36,557 nt of DNA from a virus (IMGVR_UViG_3300017598_001498:1-36557), one strand, 5' to 3'; counted from the first letter of the stretch, positions 1 through 6,658 are shown. The notes: generated by a model not told the origin, from the sequence alone. Program-made: numbers and translations.

Positions 1-704
1 ACAACTGGTGTTCCATCACTTTGTTTTTTTCCAGTATCTTTTATAACAGAAAATTTCTTCCCTTTTTCCGTTGGGTTCCATTTTTTTCTGTTTTTGTGAT
101 CCCTGTATTCAAATTGGAAACCTTGATCCTGTAAAGTTTTGTTAACTTTTTGGCCTGACATATTTAATAGCTTTCCTATGTCCGATGGGGTATATTCAAT
201 TTCTTGCTTTTCTGAAATCAAGGATTTTGCATCAAACATTTCAAGGCAATCGACTCCTGTTATTTTCTTTGTTGCTGCATTAGCTGAAAATATCGCCTGG
301 TTGCCTTTGAAAATAGTTTTAGCTATTGATAGAGCGGCTTTGTATTGTTTGGAAATTGGTATTAGGTCTGGGATTTTGTTGTTAATTGAATATGAACCTG
401 TTTTTCTTATTTGGGGGAGGACTTTATGTCTTATCCAACGGCTAAAATTTTTGGCTTCAGTTTTTTTTGATTTTATAATTAAAGCATAAAGGCCTGGTTC
501 ACTTATAATATTTCTTTCTGGACCACCCTCAGTAATTCTTAGGGTGCTTTTTTCATCTTGATCTAAATTCTTTATCGCTTCAGATGGATTTGATAATTCC
601 AAAACATCGCATACATCTGTTACTACAAACCATGGATCTTCATTTTTACCAACAATAGTTCTAATTTCTTTTTTTCCGTAATTAAAAGGAATGATTTGAT
701 GCAT
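1..704 (-). CDS. Phage antirepressor, BRO-N family (partial, runs off left edge)
   Basis: The minus-strand frame is open from ATG at 704 to the window edge (234 codons, no stop), with an AGGAGG ribosome site about 6 bases upstream. The first ~105 residues read as a BRO-N domain: WFVVTDVCDVLEL near residues 25-37, GLYALIIKSKK near 71-81 and the hallmark FSRWIRHKVLPQIRKTGSY near 87-105. After a linker, residues ~165-215 (TPSDIGKLLNMSGQKVN) look like a small winged-helix DNA-binding segment. Family knowledge: BRO-N proteins are phage antirepressors or DNA-binding regulators that counter a lysogeny repressor. It lies downstream of an RHH gene on the same strand, which fits an immunity module. The C-terminus is outside the window. 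Confidence 0.85.
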   Translation of the reverse strand, partial: MHQIIPFNYGKKEIRTIVGKNEDPWFVVTDVCDVLELSNPSEAIKNLDQDEKSTLRITEGGPERNIISEPGLYALIIKSKKTEAKNFSRWIRHKVLPQIRKTGSYSINNKIPDLIPISKQYKAALSIAKTIFKGNQAIFSANAATKKITGVDCLEMFDAKSLISEKQEIEYTPSDIGKLLNMSGQKVNKTLQDQGFQFEYRDHKNRKKWNPTEKGKKFSVIKDTGKKQSDGTPV

Positions 705-792
705 AAATACCTCCTCTGCATTTAAAGTATGTGGAGGCTTCCAAAAACTTGACAGGATGTAAAAAATGATGGTATAAATATCCTATCAATTT

Positions 793-806
793 CTGGAAAA
801 CTCCAG
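793..806. other. Small hairpin in RHH-antirepressor spacer
   Basis: Arms CTGGA and TCCAG with a 4-base AAAC loop. It sits 8 bases left of the larger inverted repeat, inside the untranslated spacer between the RHH gene (911-1105) and the antirepressor (704). Together the two hairpins make this leader strongly structured. Function is inferred only: attenuation, or control of antirepressor translation. Confidence 0.35.
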
Positions 807-813
807 TGTTGAT

Positions 814-861
814 TATCCCTGTTTAGCGTGTGCCCGTCAAAGCTTTGGCTAAACAGGGATA
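814..861. repeat. Perfect 14-bp inverted repeat upstream of the antirepressor
   Basis: The arms TATCCCTGTTTAGC (814-827) and GCTAAACAGGGATA (848-861) are perfectly complementary. The 20-base loop itself ends in the palindrome CAAAGCTTTG (838-847). It lies in the 206-base spacer between the minus-strand RHH gene and the antirepressor. There is no T-run directly after it on the minus strand, so it is not a plain terminator. An operator, an RNA structure or an antisense-RNA locus (as sar does in P22 between arc and ant) are possible; which one is inference. Confidence 0.6.
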
Positions 862-910
862 CTTATTTATAGCTTTCTAATTTTATTAAATTTCATTATT
901 CCTCATTTTT

Positions 911-1105
911 TTATTTCTTATCAAAATATCTTGTTTGACTTAAATGATTTTCAAATTTATATATTTGTGGTAATATTGTGTTAAGATAATGCCTCAAACT
1001 TTCAGTTATTAATTGAGTCATTGTTATATTTAAAAAAGATGCTGCTTCTTTGACTTGTTTTTTAAAAATTGGGGTAGCTCTGAATCTTATATTATTATCT
1101 TTCAT
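911..1105 (-). CDS. Ribbon-helix-helix DNA-binding protein (Arc-like)
   Basis: A 64-residue protein. The start is supported by an AAAGG ribosome site about 8 bases before ATG. The N-terminal IRFRATPIFKKQVKEAASFL can form the beta strand and first helix of an RHH fold, and NITMTQLITESLRHYL the second helix, as in Arc/MetJ/CopG-type repressors or antitoxins. It shares the pattern IRFRxTP...K with the divergent RHH gene at 1161, so the two look paralogous. It is followed on the same strand by the BRO-N antirepressor, which fits a lysogeny-control operon. No toxin gene is adjacent, so a toxin-antitoxin role is less likely. Confidence 0.65.
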   Translation of the reverse strand: MKDNNIRFRATPIFKKQVKEAASFLNITMTQLITESLRHYLNTILPQIYKFENHLSQTRYFDKK

Positions 1106-1160
1106 TTTTGTACCTTTTATATAGATTAATGGTAGGAATATTGTTACTACAATAAATATT
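1106..1160. promoter_or_regulatory. Divergent RHH promoter/operator region
   Basis: A 55-base, very A+T-rich region between two divergent RHH genes. It contains a short inverted repeat, TATTG (1139-1143) and CAATA (1150-1154), separated by 6 bases. RHH repressors bind short inverted or direct repeats, so this is a natural operator candidate for one or both proteins. I cannot assign -35/-10 boxes with certainty. The plus-strand gene has no good ribosome site, which would fit a leaderless or short-leader transcript. Confidence 0.4.
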
Positions 1161-1355
1161 ATGCGTCAAGAAAAAAAACAGCAAGGGCGGCCAAAAATAA
1201 AAAATCCAAAAAACGATGTAATTCGTTTTAGAATCACACCAGATGACAAGCAAGAACTGCAACAAATTGCAGAATCTAAAGGGATTTCAATGTCTTCATT
1301 AATTGTAATGTGGGTAAAAGAAAAAATTTCAGAAGAAAGATCAAAACCACTCTAA
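1161..1355 (+). CDS. Ribbon-helix-helix DNA-binding protein (Arc/Mnt-like)
   Basis: A 64-residue basic protein. After a Lys/Arg-rich N-terminus with a GRPK motif (AT-hook-like), residues ~20-55 read VIRFRITPDDKQELQQIAES then KGISMSSLIVMWVKEKI, a clear RHH pattern (beta strand, helix, turn, helix). It is divergent from the second RHH gene across 55 bases and shares the IRFRxTP core with it. No Shine-Dalgarno sequence is visible within 15 bases of the ATG. Two divergent RHH regulators beside an antirepressor resemble the arc/mnt pair of P22; that parallel is inference from layout. Confidence 0.65.
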   Translation: MRQEKKQQGRPKIKNPKNDVIRFRITPDDKQELQQIAESKGISMSSLIVMWVKEKISEERSKPL

Positions 1356-1537
1356 GAATTAGATTAATAACCCAACTTAAAACCAATCAAAAAAACCAAA
1401 TTGTCAAAGAACGATTAAAATTTATATTAAATTATCTTGTATAGTTATACTAATTTTTTAAGTACAATTATACAATATATAGAAAAGTTCTTGACAAGAC
1501 GTAAATGTAGTGTTAGATATTTTTTTAAAACTAAGCA

Positions 1538-1668
1538 TAAAAAAACTCCTTTTAATATTAAATAGTTATTAAAAGGAGTTCGCTCCAAAAAAAATCTTGG
1601 GAACGAACTTCCCTCTAATGAGCCTGTGTAATGAGATCCTGGAAGATATGCATTGCACAGGTTTTTTA
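1538..1668 (-). ncRNA. Candidate structured small RNA with rho-independent terminator
   Basis: In the long gap after the RHH genes a ~130-base segment is packed with hairpins. On the minus strand, arms CCTGTG/CACAGG (1661-1656 with 1628-1623) are followed by GGGAA/TTCCC (1613-1599). Last comes a perfect 13-bp stem AACTCCTTTTAAT/ATTAAAAGGAGTT (1580-1544, 11-base loop) running into seven Ts, a textbook terminator. On the plus strand the CCTGTG/CACAGG hairpin is itself followed by TTTTTT (1662-1667), so the block has terminators in both directions. A short overlapping minus-strand reading frame exists but looks like chance. The RNA call is inference from structure. Confidence 0.35.
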
Positions 1669-1681
1669 TCTTTAAAAACAA

Positions 1682-2094
1682 AATGTTATAATATTTATAA
1701 TTTTTTAATTATTTGTGAAATATGATCATTCCCCCTTCATCTCAATATTAAATCATCTTTTTGTGAAAAAACAAATTGTTATATAAAGAGCAAATATTTG
1801 TCAAGAGATTTTTGGCATTTTGTTATAATTTTTTTAGTACAACTTTTCTTAAATCTTCTATTTACTAAGATAATAACTTGATTTTTTTGACAAATGGTAA
1901 TACTTTTACAAAACAATTTGATCTATTTATTTACTTAAATATTTTTTTTGCGATAGCGACATTAATTTGATATGGTTACTACTGATTGAACATATGTACC
2001 ATAATCTTTTGAATTTATAAGGTAAATACTTTGGCAAGCAAGCAACACCAAAACATAAATGGTTTCACATAAATATTCTTTAGATGGAAGAAAA
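1682..2094. other. A+T-rich intergenic region, nothing recognised
   Basis: About 410 bases of very A+T-rich DNA between the hairpin block and the first solute-binding protein gene. I see no supported reading frame, tRNA or strong inverted repeat. It probably holds the promoter of the downstream gene, but I cannot pick convincing -35/-10 boxes. Confidence 0.5.
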
Positions 2095-2829
2095 ATGAAA
2101 CACACAACACTTTTTATGATAATGATCCCTTTTTTTGTGTTAGGAAATGTAAGTTCATTTGCCGAAGAAATCGAACTACCCTTGGCGACGGGAGAATGGC
2201 CACCTTATACTTCTAAAAAAATAGAGGGTTATGGATTCTGTACGGAAATCGTATCAGCAATTGTTCACGAAATGGATATGAAACCTAAATATTACTTTTA
2301 TCCCTGGAAACGAGCAGAAAATGTGACCCGAGAAGGGAGAGTATTAGGGGCATTTCCCTATGCTGTGACAGAGGAAAGAAAAAAGGAATTTGATTATTCT
2401 GATCTCATCATGGAAAACAAGACAGTGTTTTTTTATAATAAAAAGCACTTAAATCAGAAACCAGTTTGGATAACATTAAAAGATTTAAAACCATTTCGGA
2501 TAGGAGGGGTGATAGGATATAGTTATACTTCAACGTTTACAAAGGCTGGACTGAAAGTTCAGTATGTTCCCTTAGATGAGAACAATGTGGGAAAACTCTA
2601 CTTAAATAGAATTGATCTCGCCGTGATGGATCTGCTTGTTGGATGGAACTTGATTAGAGAACTATATCCCAATGAGATAGATATATTTGGGACATTAGAT
2701 AAACCTTTAGATACAGGCAACTCACACCTCATGATATCAAGGAAATATCCAAATGCTAAGCAGTTACGTGACAGGTTCAATCAAGCATTGAAACGGATAA
2801 AAGAAAGGAATCTATCACAAGATTTTTAA
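2095..2829 (+). CDS. Periplasmic solute-binding protein, SBP_bac_3 family
   Basis: A 244-residue protein taken from the ATG at 2095, which has GGAAG 4 bases upstream and begins directly with a signal peptide (MKHTTLFMIMIPFFVLGNVSSFA). The in-frame ATG at 2059 would add 12 residues that spoil it. The mature part has the type-II periplasmic-binding-protein pattern of amino-acid-binding proteins: PLATGEWPPYTSKK at the start, GYGFCTEIVSAI, FYPWKRAE, then the hinge half with FRIGGVIGYSYT and DLAVMD. No ABC permease or ATPase is nearby, so it is an orphan. Such orphans in this bacterial group may feed sensors or distant transporters. The ligand is unknown. A second family member is at 7357. Confidence 0.8.
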   Translation: MKHTTLFMIMIPFFVLGNVSSFAEEIELPLATGEWPPYTSKKIEGYGFCTEIVSAIVHEMDMKPKYYFYPWKRAENVTREGRVLGAFPYAVTEERKKEFDYSDLIMENKTVFFYNKKHLNQKPVWITLKDLKPFRIGGVIGYSYTSTFTKAGLKVQYVPLDENNVGKLYLNRIDLAVMDLLVGWNLIRELYPNEIDIFGTLDKPLDTGNSHLMISRKYPNAKQLRDRFNQALKRIKERNLSQDF

Positions 2830-2850
2830 AAAATACGGTATTTAAAAAGG

Positions 2851-2867
2851 ACAACTTCTGCTATATA
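2851..2867 (+). repeat. 17-bp direct repeat, copy 1
   Basis: ACAACTTCTGCTATATA occurs here, 22 bases after a solute-binding protein stop, and again exactly at 31166-31182, downstream of the methyltransferase insert. A related GCTGCTATATAAC lies at 8158-8169 after the second solute-binding protein gene. All three positions follow the 3' end of an accessory gene. Confidence 0.5.
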
Positions 2868-3046
2868 ACCTAACTCAACATCTTGAAATTTAAGTCAATA
2901 TACAATTGACCTATCAACACTATTGCAAAAAATAATTAATTTCAGGACATAAACTTATTATATTTTTTATTCCAACAACATATTGCATTCAATAGATTTT
3001 TTTGTTATTAAAGATTATTATTTAATTTCATAAAAAATGGGGGATC

Positions 3047-3868
3047 ATGAAAAAACTAACCTTACTCATATTATTATTTCCATCAATCATATTTTCTGCA
3101 GAATTAAAAATAATGTCCTGGAATCTTCAGGATATGGATATTTTCGATGGAAACGGAACGAAAAGGTTACCGCTTCAGTATAAAAAAGAACTTGCCATTG
3201 CATCAACAATTAAAAACGTTAATCCTGATGTTTTATTGATCCAAGAAGCCCCTAACTTTATCGAAATAAGCTATTTTGTTAAGACAAATAGATTAAATTA
3301 TGAGTTTGCTCATGTTAGGCAGCAAAAGAATAAAAGATTTGCAGATGGTATGGCGGTTTTAATTAGAAAAGGACTGCCATTTGATGAGATCAGATTGGAA
3401 ACACCAAAAATTCCCGGCAGTCATAGACCAGAAAAAGCGCGGTATATGGATTGGAGCTATAGAGGTCTTCTTGTTACAAAGGTTAAAAGAGCAAACATAA
3501 TTGGCGTTCATTTAAAAAGTCCAGGTGGAAATAAAAGAAAACACAAAGAAGCTATCATCAAAAGGTTATCCCAGGCCAAAGGTTTGTTCATGTATGCTAA
3601 TTCTTTAGCTGGAACTACTATTATCGCGGGGGATTTCAATGATGCACAAGGCATTGGGGAATTGGAAAGAAAATATAAGCAAAAGGATACCATGAGTGTT
3701 TTTAAACGTGTATTTAAAATAGCTAAAGGGCGTGAATATACACAGAAACAAGGTTTTAATATAGATCATATATTAGTTAAGGATGGGACTGTTTCTGATA
3801 GGAATGTTGTGATTACACCTTGGACTATCAGTGATCATCGGGCTGTTTGGGCTGATGTGAGGTATTAA
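3047..3868 (+). CDS. Secreted endonuclease/exonuclease/phosphatase-family protein
   Basis: A 273-residue protein with GGGGGA just before the ATG and a short signal peptide (MKKLTLLILLFPSIIFSA). The DNase I/EEP fold residues are all present: WN at 25-26, metal-ligand E67 in LIQE, H155 in GVHLKS, D196/N198 in GDFND, D240-H241, and the catalytic SDH at 262-264. Metal-dependent phosphodiester hydrolysis is therefore expected, with DNA, RNA or phospholipid as possible substrates; the family alone does not settle which. Export suggests a periplasmic or extracellular role. The next gene starts 3 bases after its stop, with GAGG inside the 3' end of this gene, so they are probably co-translated. Confidence 0.8.
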   Translation: MKKLTLLILLFPSIIFSAELKIMSWNLQDMDIFDGNGTKRLPLQYKKELAIASTIKNVNPDVLLIQEAPNFIEISYFVKTNRLNYEFAHVRQQKNKRFADGMAVLIRKGLPFDEIRLETPKIPGSHRPEKARYMDWSYRGLLVTKVKRANIIGVHLKSPGGNKRKHKEAIIKRLSQAKGLFMYANSLAGTTIIAGDFNDAQGIGELERKYKQKDTMSVFKRVFKIAKGREYTQKQGFNIDHILVKDGTVSDRNVVITPWTISDHRAVWADVRY

Positions 3869-3871
3869 GTG

Positions 3872-4105
3872 ATGATTATTATAAAAGAAAGCAACCTAAA
3901 AACCAAATTCTACAAAGGCATAGGCTACATGGAAAAAGCCTTAGCCAAACTTGATGTGATACCTGAAAAATTCAAGGCTGATTTCAAAAGAAGAAATGAG
4001 AATATTCTTAATGATCGTAGGCTTTGCATTCAGTGCAATGGTACTGGGGCTTTTTTTGATGGGGAGCTCAAAGATTGTTATAAGTGTGATGGGAAAGGAT
4101 ATTGA
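3872..4105 (+). CDS. Small protein with DnaJ-type CxxCxGxG zinc motifs
   Basis: A 77-residue protein using ATG at 3872 (a GTG at 3869 abuts it; GAGG lies about 8 bases upstream). The N-terminal half is basic and helical. The C-terminal ~30 residues carry two DnaJ-like cysteine repeats, CIQCNGTG and CYKCDGKGY, which would bind one zinc. Family knowledge: such isolated cysteine-rich repeats occur in DnaJ zinc domains and small phage or bacterial zinc proteins. No J domain is present, so it is not a DnaJ chaperone. It is tightly linked to the upstream nuclease gene and to the small membrane protein that starts 10 bases after its stop. Confidence 0.65.
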   Translation: MIIIKESNLKTKFYKGIGYMEKALAKLDVIPEKFKADFKRRNENILNDRRLCIQCNGTGAFFDGELKDCYKCDGKGY

Positions 4106-4115
4106 AAGAGACTAT

Positions 4116-4352
4116 ATGAAACAGAAGAAATATATATTTTATTTTGGGTGTATTTTTGTTATTATTGTATTCTTGATTTTATTTTTTAATACAAGGTCAT
4201 ATGTTGCGATGATTGATGACCTTAATCAGCAAAAACTTGAACTGGTGAAAAAAAATTATATACTAAAAGCAGAAAAAGACATTAAAATTCTTGAGATAAA
4301 AAAAATAAAAGAAAATTTAAATGATTGTATGAGTCAACAAAAAAAGGGGTAA
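4116..4352 (+). CDS. Small single-pass membrane protein with coiled coil
   Basis: A 78-residue protein. I use ATG at 4116: the longer open frame begins inside the preceding zinc-protein gene, and GAAAGAG lies just upstream of 4116. Residues ~6-26 are one hydrophobic segment (FYFGCIFVIIVFLILFF). Residues ~33-75 are charged and heptad-like (DDLNQQKLELVKKNYILKAE...), as in a short coiled coil. This topology is common in phage spanins and small membrane adaptors, but no family is recognised. It is the third gene of a compact plus-strand run starting at 3047. Confidence 0.5.
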   Translation: MKQKKYIFYFGCIFVIIVFLILFFNTRSYVAMIDDLNQQKLELVKKNYILKAEKDIKILEIKKIKENLNDCMSQQKKG

Positions 4353-4358
4353 TTATTC

Positions 4359-4494
4359 ATGACCAAAGCTGAATTAATATAAAAAATGCTTTGATTTATT
4401 ATCAGATTTTGATAAGAATCGCATCAAAAAGGGAAAGAGTTCTGATATGGCTTTGAGAGCTACTTTTGATAAGATTTATGATGAGAAAACATGA
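4359..4494 (+). pseudogene. Small gene broken by a +1 frameshift
   Basis: ATG at 4359, 6 bases after the previous stop and with GGGG upstream, starts MTKAELI and then hits TAA. Skipping one base after the ATA codon (the T at 4380) restores a clean frame reading KKCFDLLSDFDKNRI and on to ...RATFDKIYDEKT, ending in TGA at 4492-4494. The total length is 45 codons plus one base. It looks like a real ~44-residue gene with one inserted base next to an A6 run, or a sequencing error. No function is recognised. A recoding event is unlikely because the zero-frame stop precedes the A-run. Confidence 0.45.
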
Positions 4495-4501
4495 AACGTA
4501 A

Positions 4502-6124
4502 ATGAAAAGATTTTTTAGACTAAATATTATGAAAAATAAATTATTTTTATCAGCAATATTGTTTATATTTCTTTTTATCAATTCATCTTTTGCTGCAATA
4601 TATGATGACTTTGAAGATGCGGTTGAAGATTTATCTTTAAAAATTGCTAAAAGAGCTGAAAAAAAGGCTAAAAAAGGTTCAAAGGTAGCAATTGTTGGTG
4701 TTGTTGAAAATAGATCAAAACAAAAGTGGGAATTAAGTGGTCAAATAGAATCTTCTATTATCGATACATTAAGTAATTCCGATCATTTTCAGGTGTTAGA
4801 ACGTGACCGAATCGATGCTATTGAAGAAGAATTATATAAACAACATGCAAATGTTTTGTTTGATAATAAGACAGCTAAAAAAATTGGTTCATTAGCTGGT
4901 GCTGATATTGTTGTAACAGGTTCGTTTGAAGAATGGGGTAATAATCTTCTTAAAATCCGATTAAGAATCATAAACATTAAAACTGGAATTGTTTTAGGTT
5001 CTGGTAATGTCAAGGTAACAACTGACAGAATAAAGCCCTTTTTGAAACCTATTACAGGTCAAAAAATAGTAAAAACAGAACCAGTTCCTGAAAAAGAAGA
5101 ACCATTACCTGAACCAGAGATAAAAGAAGAACCTAAGCCAGAAGTTAAGCTAAAAGGAAAATTTTTCATAGAAGTTGAACCACAAAATGCAAATATAAGA
5201 ATACTGAATATAGGGCCAACATTTCATCAAGGAATTGAGCTTGATGAAGGAAAGTATCATGTGGAAGTTTCTGCATCAGGATATAAGACTAAAAGGAAAT
5301 GGATTGCTCTTAATCCTGGTGAATCAAAGAGTTTGATATTTAGTTTAAATAAAAAGCCTATTCAAAAAATTGTTAAATCTGCCTCCAGAAAAGGTAATAC
5401 CTGGATTGATCCTATATTGAGCGCTAAGTTTGTTTATATAAAACCTGGAAGTTTTATGATGGGAAGTCCTTCAAGTGAATCAAAAAGAGAGGATGATGAA
5501 ACTCGACATAGAGTTACTTTAACAAAAGGGTTTTATATGCAGACAACTGAAGTAACCCAGGGTCAGTGGAAAAAAATTATGGGGAGTAATCCATCTGACT
5601 TTAAAAGCTGCGGTGATAACTGTCCAGTAGAAGATGTATCCTGGTATGATTCCAAGGATTTTATTCAGAAATTAAATCAAAGAAGTCGGGGGAATAAATA
5701 TCGCTTGCCAACTGAAGCTGAATGGGAATATTCTGCAAGGGCAGGAACAACAACACCATTTAATACAGGAAAATGTTTGTCAACAAGTCAGGCAAATTAT
5801 GATGGTAATTATCCTTATACTGGATGTTCAAAAGGTGAATATAGAAAAACAACTGTTTCGGTTGCAAGCTTTTCACCAAATGCTTGGGGTTTGTATGATA
5901 TGCATGGAAATGTTTGGGAATGGTGTCAGGATTGGTATGGAGAATATCCAACTTCATCAGTTACTGATCCAACTGGTCCTATATCTGGTTCGTTCCGAGT
6001 TCTTCGGGGCGGGAGTTGGCACGACTACGCTCGGGGCTGTCGGTCGGCCAATCGGTACGGCAGCTACCCGGATTTCGCCGACTACCGCATAGGCTTTCGG
6101 CTCGCTGTTTCCCCAGGTCAATGA
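4502..6124 (+). CDS. Exported CsgG-like/PEGA/FGE-fold protein, putative DGR target
   Basis: A 540-residue protein. An N-terminal hydrophobic segment ends near SSFAA (residue 31). Residues ~60-175 are CsgG/FlgO-like (VAIVGVVEN, FQVLERDRID, ADIVVTGSFEEW). Then come a Pro/Glu linker (~192-216), a PEGA domain (~218-285) and a formylglycine-generating-enzyme (C-type-lectin) fold (~302-540) with MVGS-like FMMGSPSSE, TEVTQGQW, YRLPTEAEWEYSARAG, GLYDMHGNVWEWCQDWY and RVLRGGSW. In true FGE a cysteine pair follows RGGSW; here the first is absent (HDYARGC), so catalysis is unlikely and ligand display is more likely. The last ~40 codons are G+C-rich and NNC-patterned (see the variable region). The ribosome site is weak; ATG at 4529 is an alternative start giving a tighter signal peptide. 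Confidence 0.85.
   Translation: MKRFFRLNIMKNKLFLSAILFIFLFINSSFAAIYDDFEDAVEDLSLKIAKRAEKKAKKGSKVAIVGVVENRSKQKWELSGQIESSIIDTLSNSDHFQVLERDRIDAIEEELYKQHANVLFDNKTAKKIGSLAGADIVVTGSFEEWGNNLLKIRLRIINIKTGIVLGSGNVKVTTDRIKPFLKPITGQKIVKTEPVPEKEEPLPEPEIKEEPKPEVKLKGKFFIEVEPQNANIRILNIGPTFHQGIELDEGKYHVEVSASGYKTKRKWIALNPGESKSLIFSLNKKPIQKIVKSASRKGNTWIDPILSAKFVYIKPGSFMMGSPSSESKREDDETRHRVTLTKGFYMQTTEVTQGQWKKIMGSNPSDFKSCGDNCPVEDVSWYDSKDFIQKLNQRSRGNKYRLPTEAEWEYSARAGTTTPFNTGKCLSTSQANYDGNYPYTGCSKGEYRKTTVSVASFSPNAWGLYDMHGNVWEWCQDWYGEYPTSSVTDPTGPISGSFRVLRGGSWHDYARGCRSANRYGSYPDFADYRIGFRLAVSPGQ
6006..6108 (+). other. DGR-type variable region (VR) in the C-lectin fold
   Basis: Within codons 502-535 the variable surface positions H507, D508, Y509, G512, Y519, G520, S521, Y522, F525, A526, D527 and Y528 are all NNC codons. 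That is the result expected if a template rich in AAC codons had been copied with adenine mutagenesis. The framework codons (RGGSW, CRSANR, GFRLA) are conserved. G+C is about 64% over 6001-6120 against about 42% over 5881-6000 by direct count, and Tyr is TAC here but mostly TAT elsewhere in the gene. Known DGR targets end in exactly this fold. The reverse transcriptase and template are not in the window. Confidence 0.75.
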
Positions 6125-6150
6125 GCTCAAGTAAAGCAAGCAAATAAAAA

Positions 6151-6240
6151 CGGAGTGCGGAATCGAACGATTCAGACGAGTGGAGGCGGAGGGACGGAGC
6201 CGGAACTGGCTGGATCGCTTCGATGGAGCACGGAGTGTCC
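6151..6240 (+). other. G+C-rich hairpin-bearing segment downstream of the VR
   Basis: After a short A+T-rich gap the composition rises again to about 63% G+C (57 of 90). The segment contains GAATCG-AA-CGATTC (6160-6173), ATCG-CTT-CGAT (6214-6224) and a repeated CGGAGTG at 6151 and 6231. DGR targets commonly carry a cruciform just after the IMH at the VR end; 6160-6173 lies about 36 bases after the stop codon. Co-transfer with the VR cassette would explain the shared composition. This assignment is inference. The segment does not fold as a tRNA. Confidence 0.35.
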
Positions 6241-6290
6241 AGAAACGTAGCGTATATTTTTATATAAAAATTAATGACATAGGAGGGAAG

Positions 6291-6572
6291 ATGACAAAAA
6301 CAGAATTAATCGCAAAAATGGCAGAAGATGCCGAGATTACTAAAACAGCAGCAAACAAAGCGTTAAACTCATTCATGGACGGAGTAACAAAATCTTTGAA
6401 GAAAAAGAACGGGAAAACCACTCTTGTTGGATTCGGAACTTTTGTTAAGAAAAGAAGAAAAGCACGTAAAGGCATGCACCCACAAACTGGAGAAGAAATT
6501 AAAATTCCAGCAAAGAATGTTTGTAAGTTTAGGCCAGGAAAGGCATTGAAAGAGGCTATGGGAAAAAGATAA
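6291..6572 (+). CDS. HU family DNA-binding protein
   Basis: A 93-residue protein with a strong AGGAGGGAAG site before ATG 6291; the frame is open further upstream through the G+C-rich segment, but no start there is plausible. It reads MTKTELIAKMAED, the dimerising helices, GFGTFVKKRRKARKG, the DNA-binding arm with PQTGEEIKIPA, and KFRPGKALKEAM. That is a complete HU/IHF (Bac_DNA_binding) domain with the intercalating proline region. HU-type proteins bend and compact DNA and assist recombination. It is followed by a long inverted repeat with a T-run, a likely terminator. A second paralogue is at 6895. Confidence 0.9.
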   Translation: MTKTELIAKMAEDAEITKTAANKALNSFMDGVTKSLKKKNGKTTLVGFGTFVKKRRKARKGMHPQTGEEIKIPAKNVCKFRPGKALKEAMGKR

Positions 6573-6578
6573 TACAGT

Positions 6579-6658
6579 TTAGGATTCCAATCATCCACGA
6601 AAAGCAGGCACCCTCCCCCCGTTTGTTTTTTGAGATTGGAATCCTAATAATTTTTTTT
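6579..6658 (+). terminator. Long-loop inverted repeat with T8 tail after the HU gene
   Basis: Perfect 14-bp arms TTAGGATTCCAATC (6579-6592) and GATTGGAATCCTAA (6634-6647), followed by eight Ts at 6651-6658. The 41-base loop is unusually long and contains a C6 run. It starts 6 bases after the HU stop, so a terminator is the simplest reading. The long loop and perfect arms could also mark a small palindromic element. Confidence 0.5.

Noticed and set aside
139-489. Plus-strand open frame of 116 codons
   Set aside because: Antisense to the BRO-N antirepressor, whose frame has a clear domain and ribosome site.
1445-1681. Minus-strand open frame of 78 codons
   Set aside because: Overlaps the hairpin block; no ribosome site or family pattern. 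The RNA structure explains it better.
5799-6139. Alternative frames over the variable region
   Set aside because: Shadows of the 4502-6124 gene; the main frame carries a continuous FGE-fold signature to its natural stop.
6145-6240. tRNA-like GTTCGATTCC on the minus strand
   Set aside because: No 7-base T-loop with a paired 5-bp stem and no acceptor stem; the sequence is just the hairpin GAATCG-AA-CGATTC.
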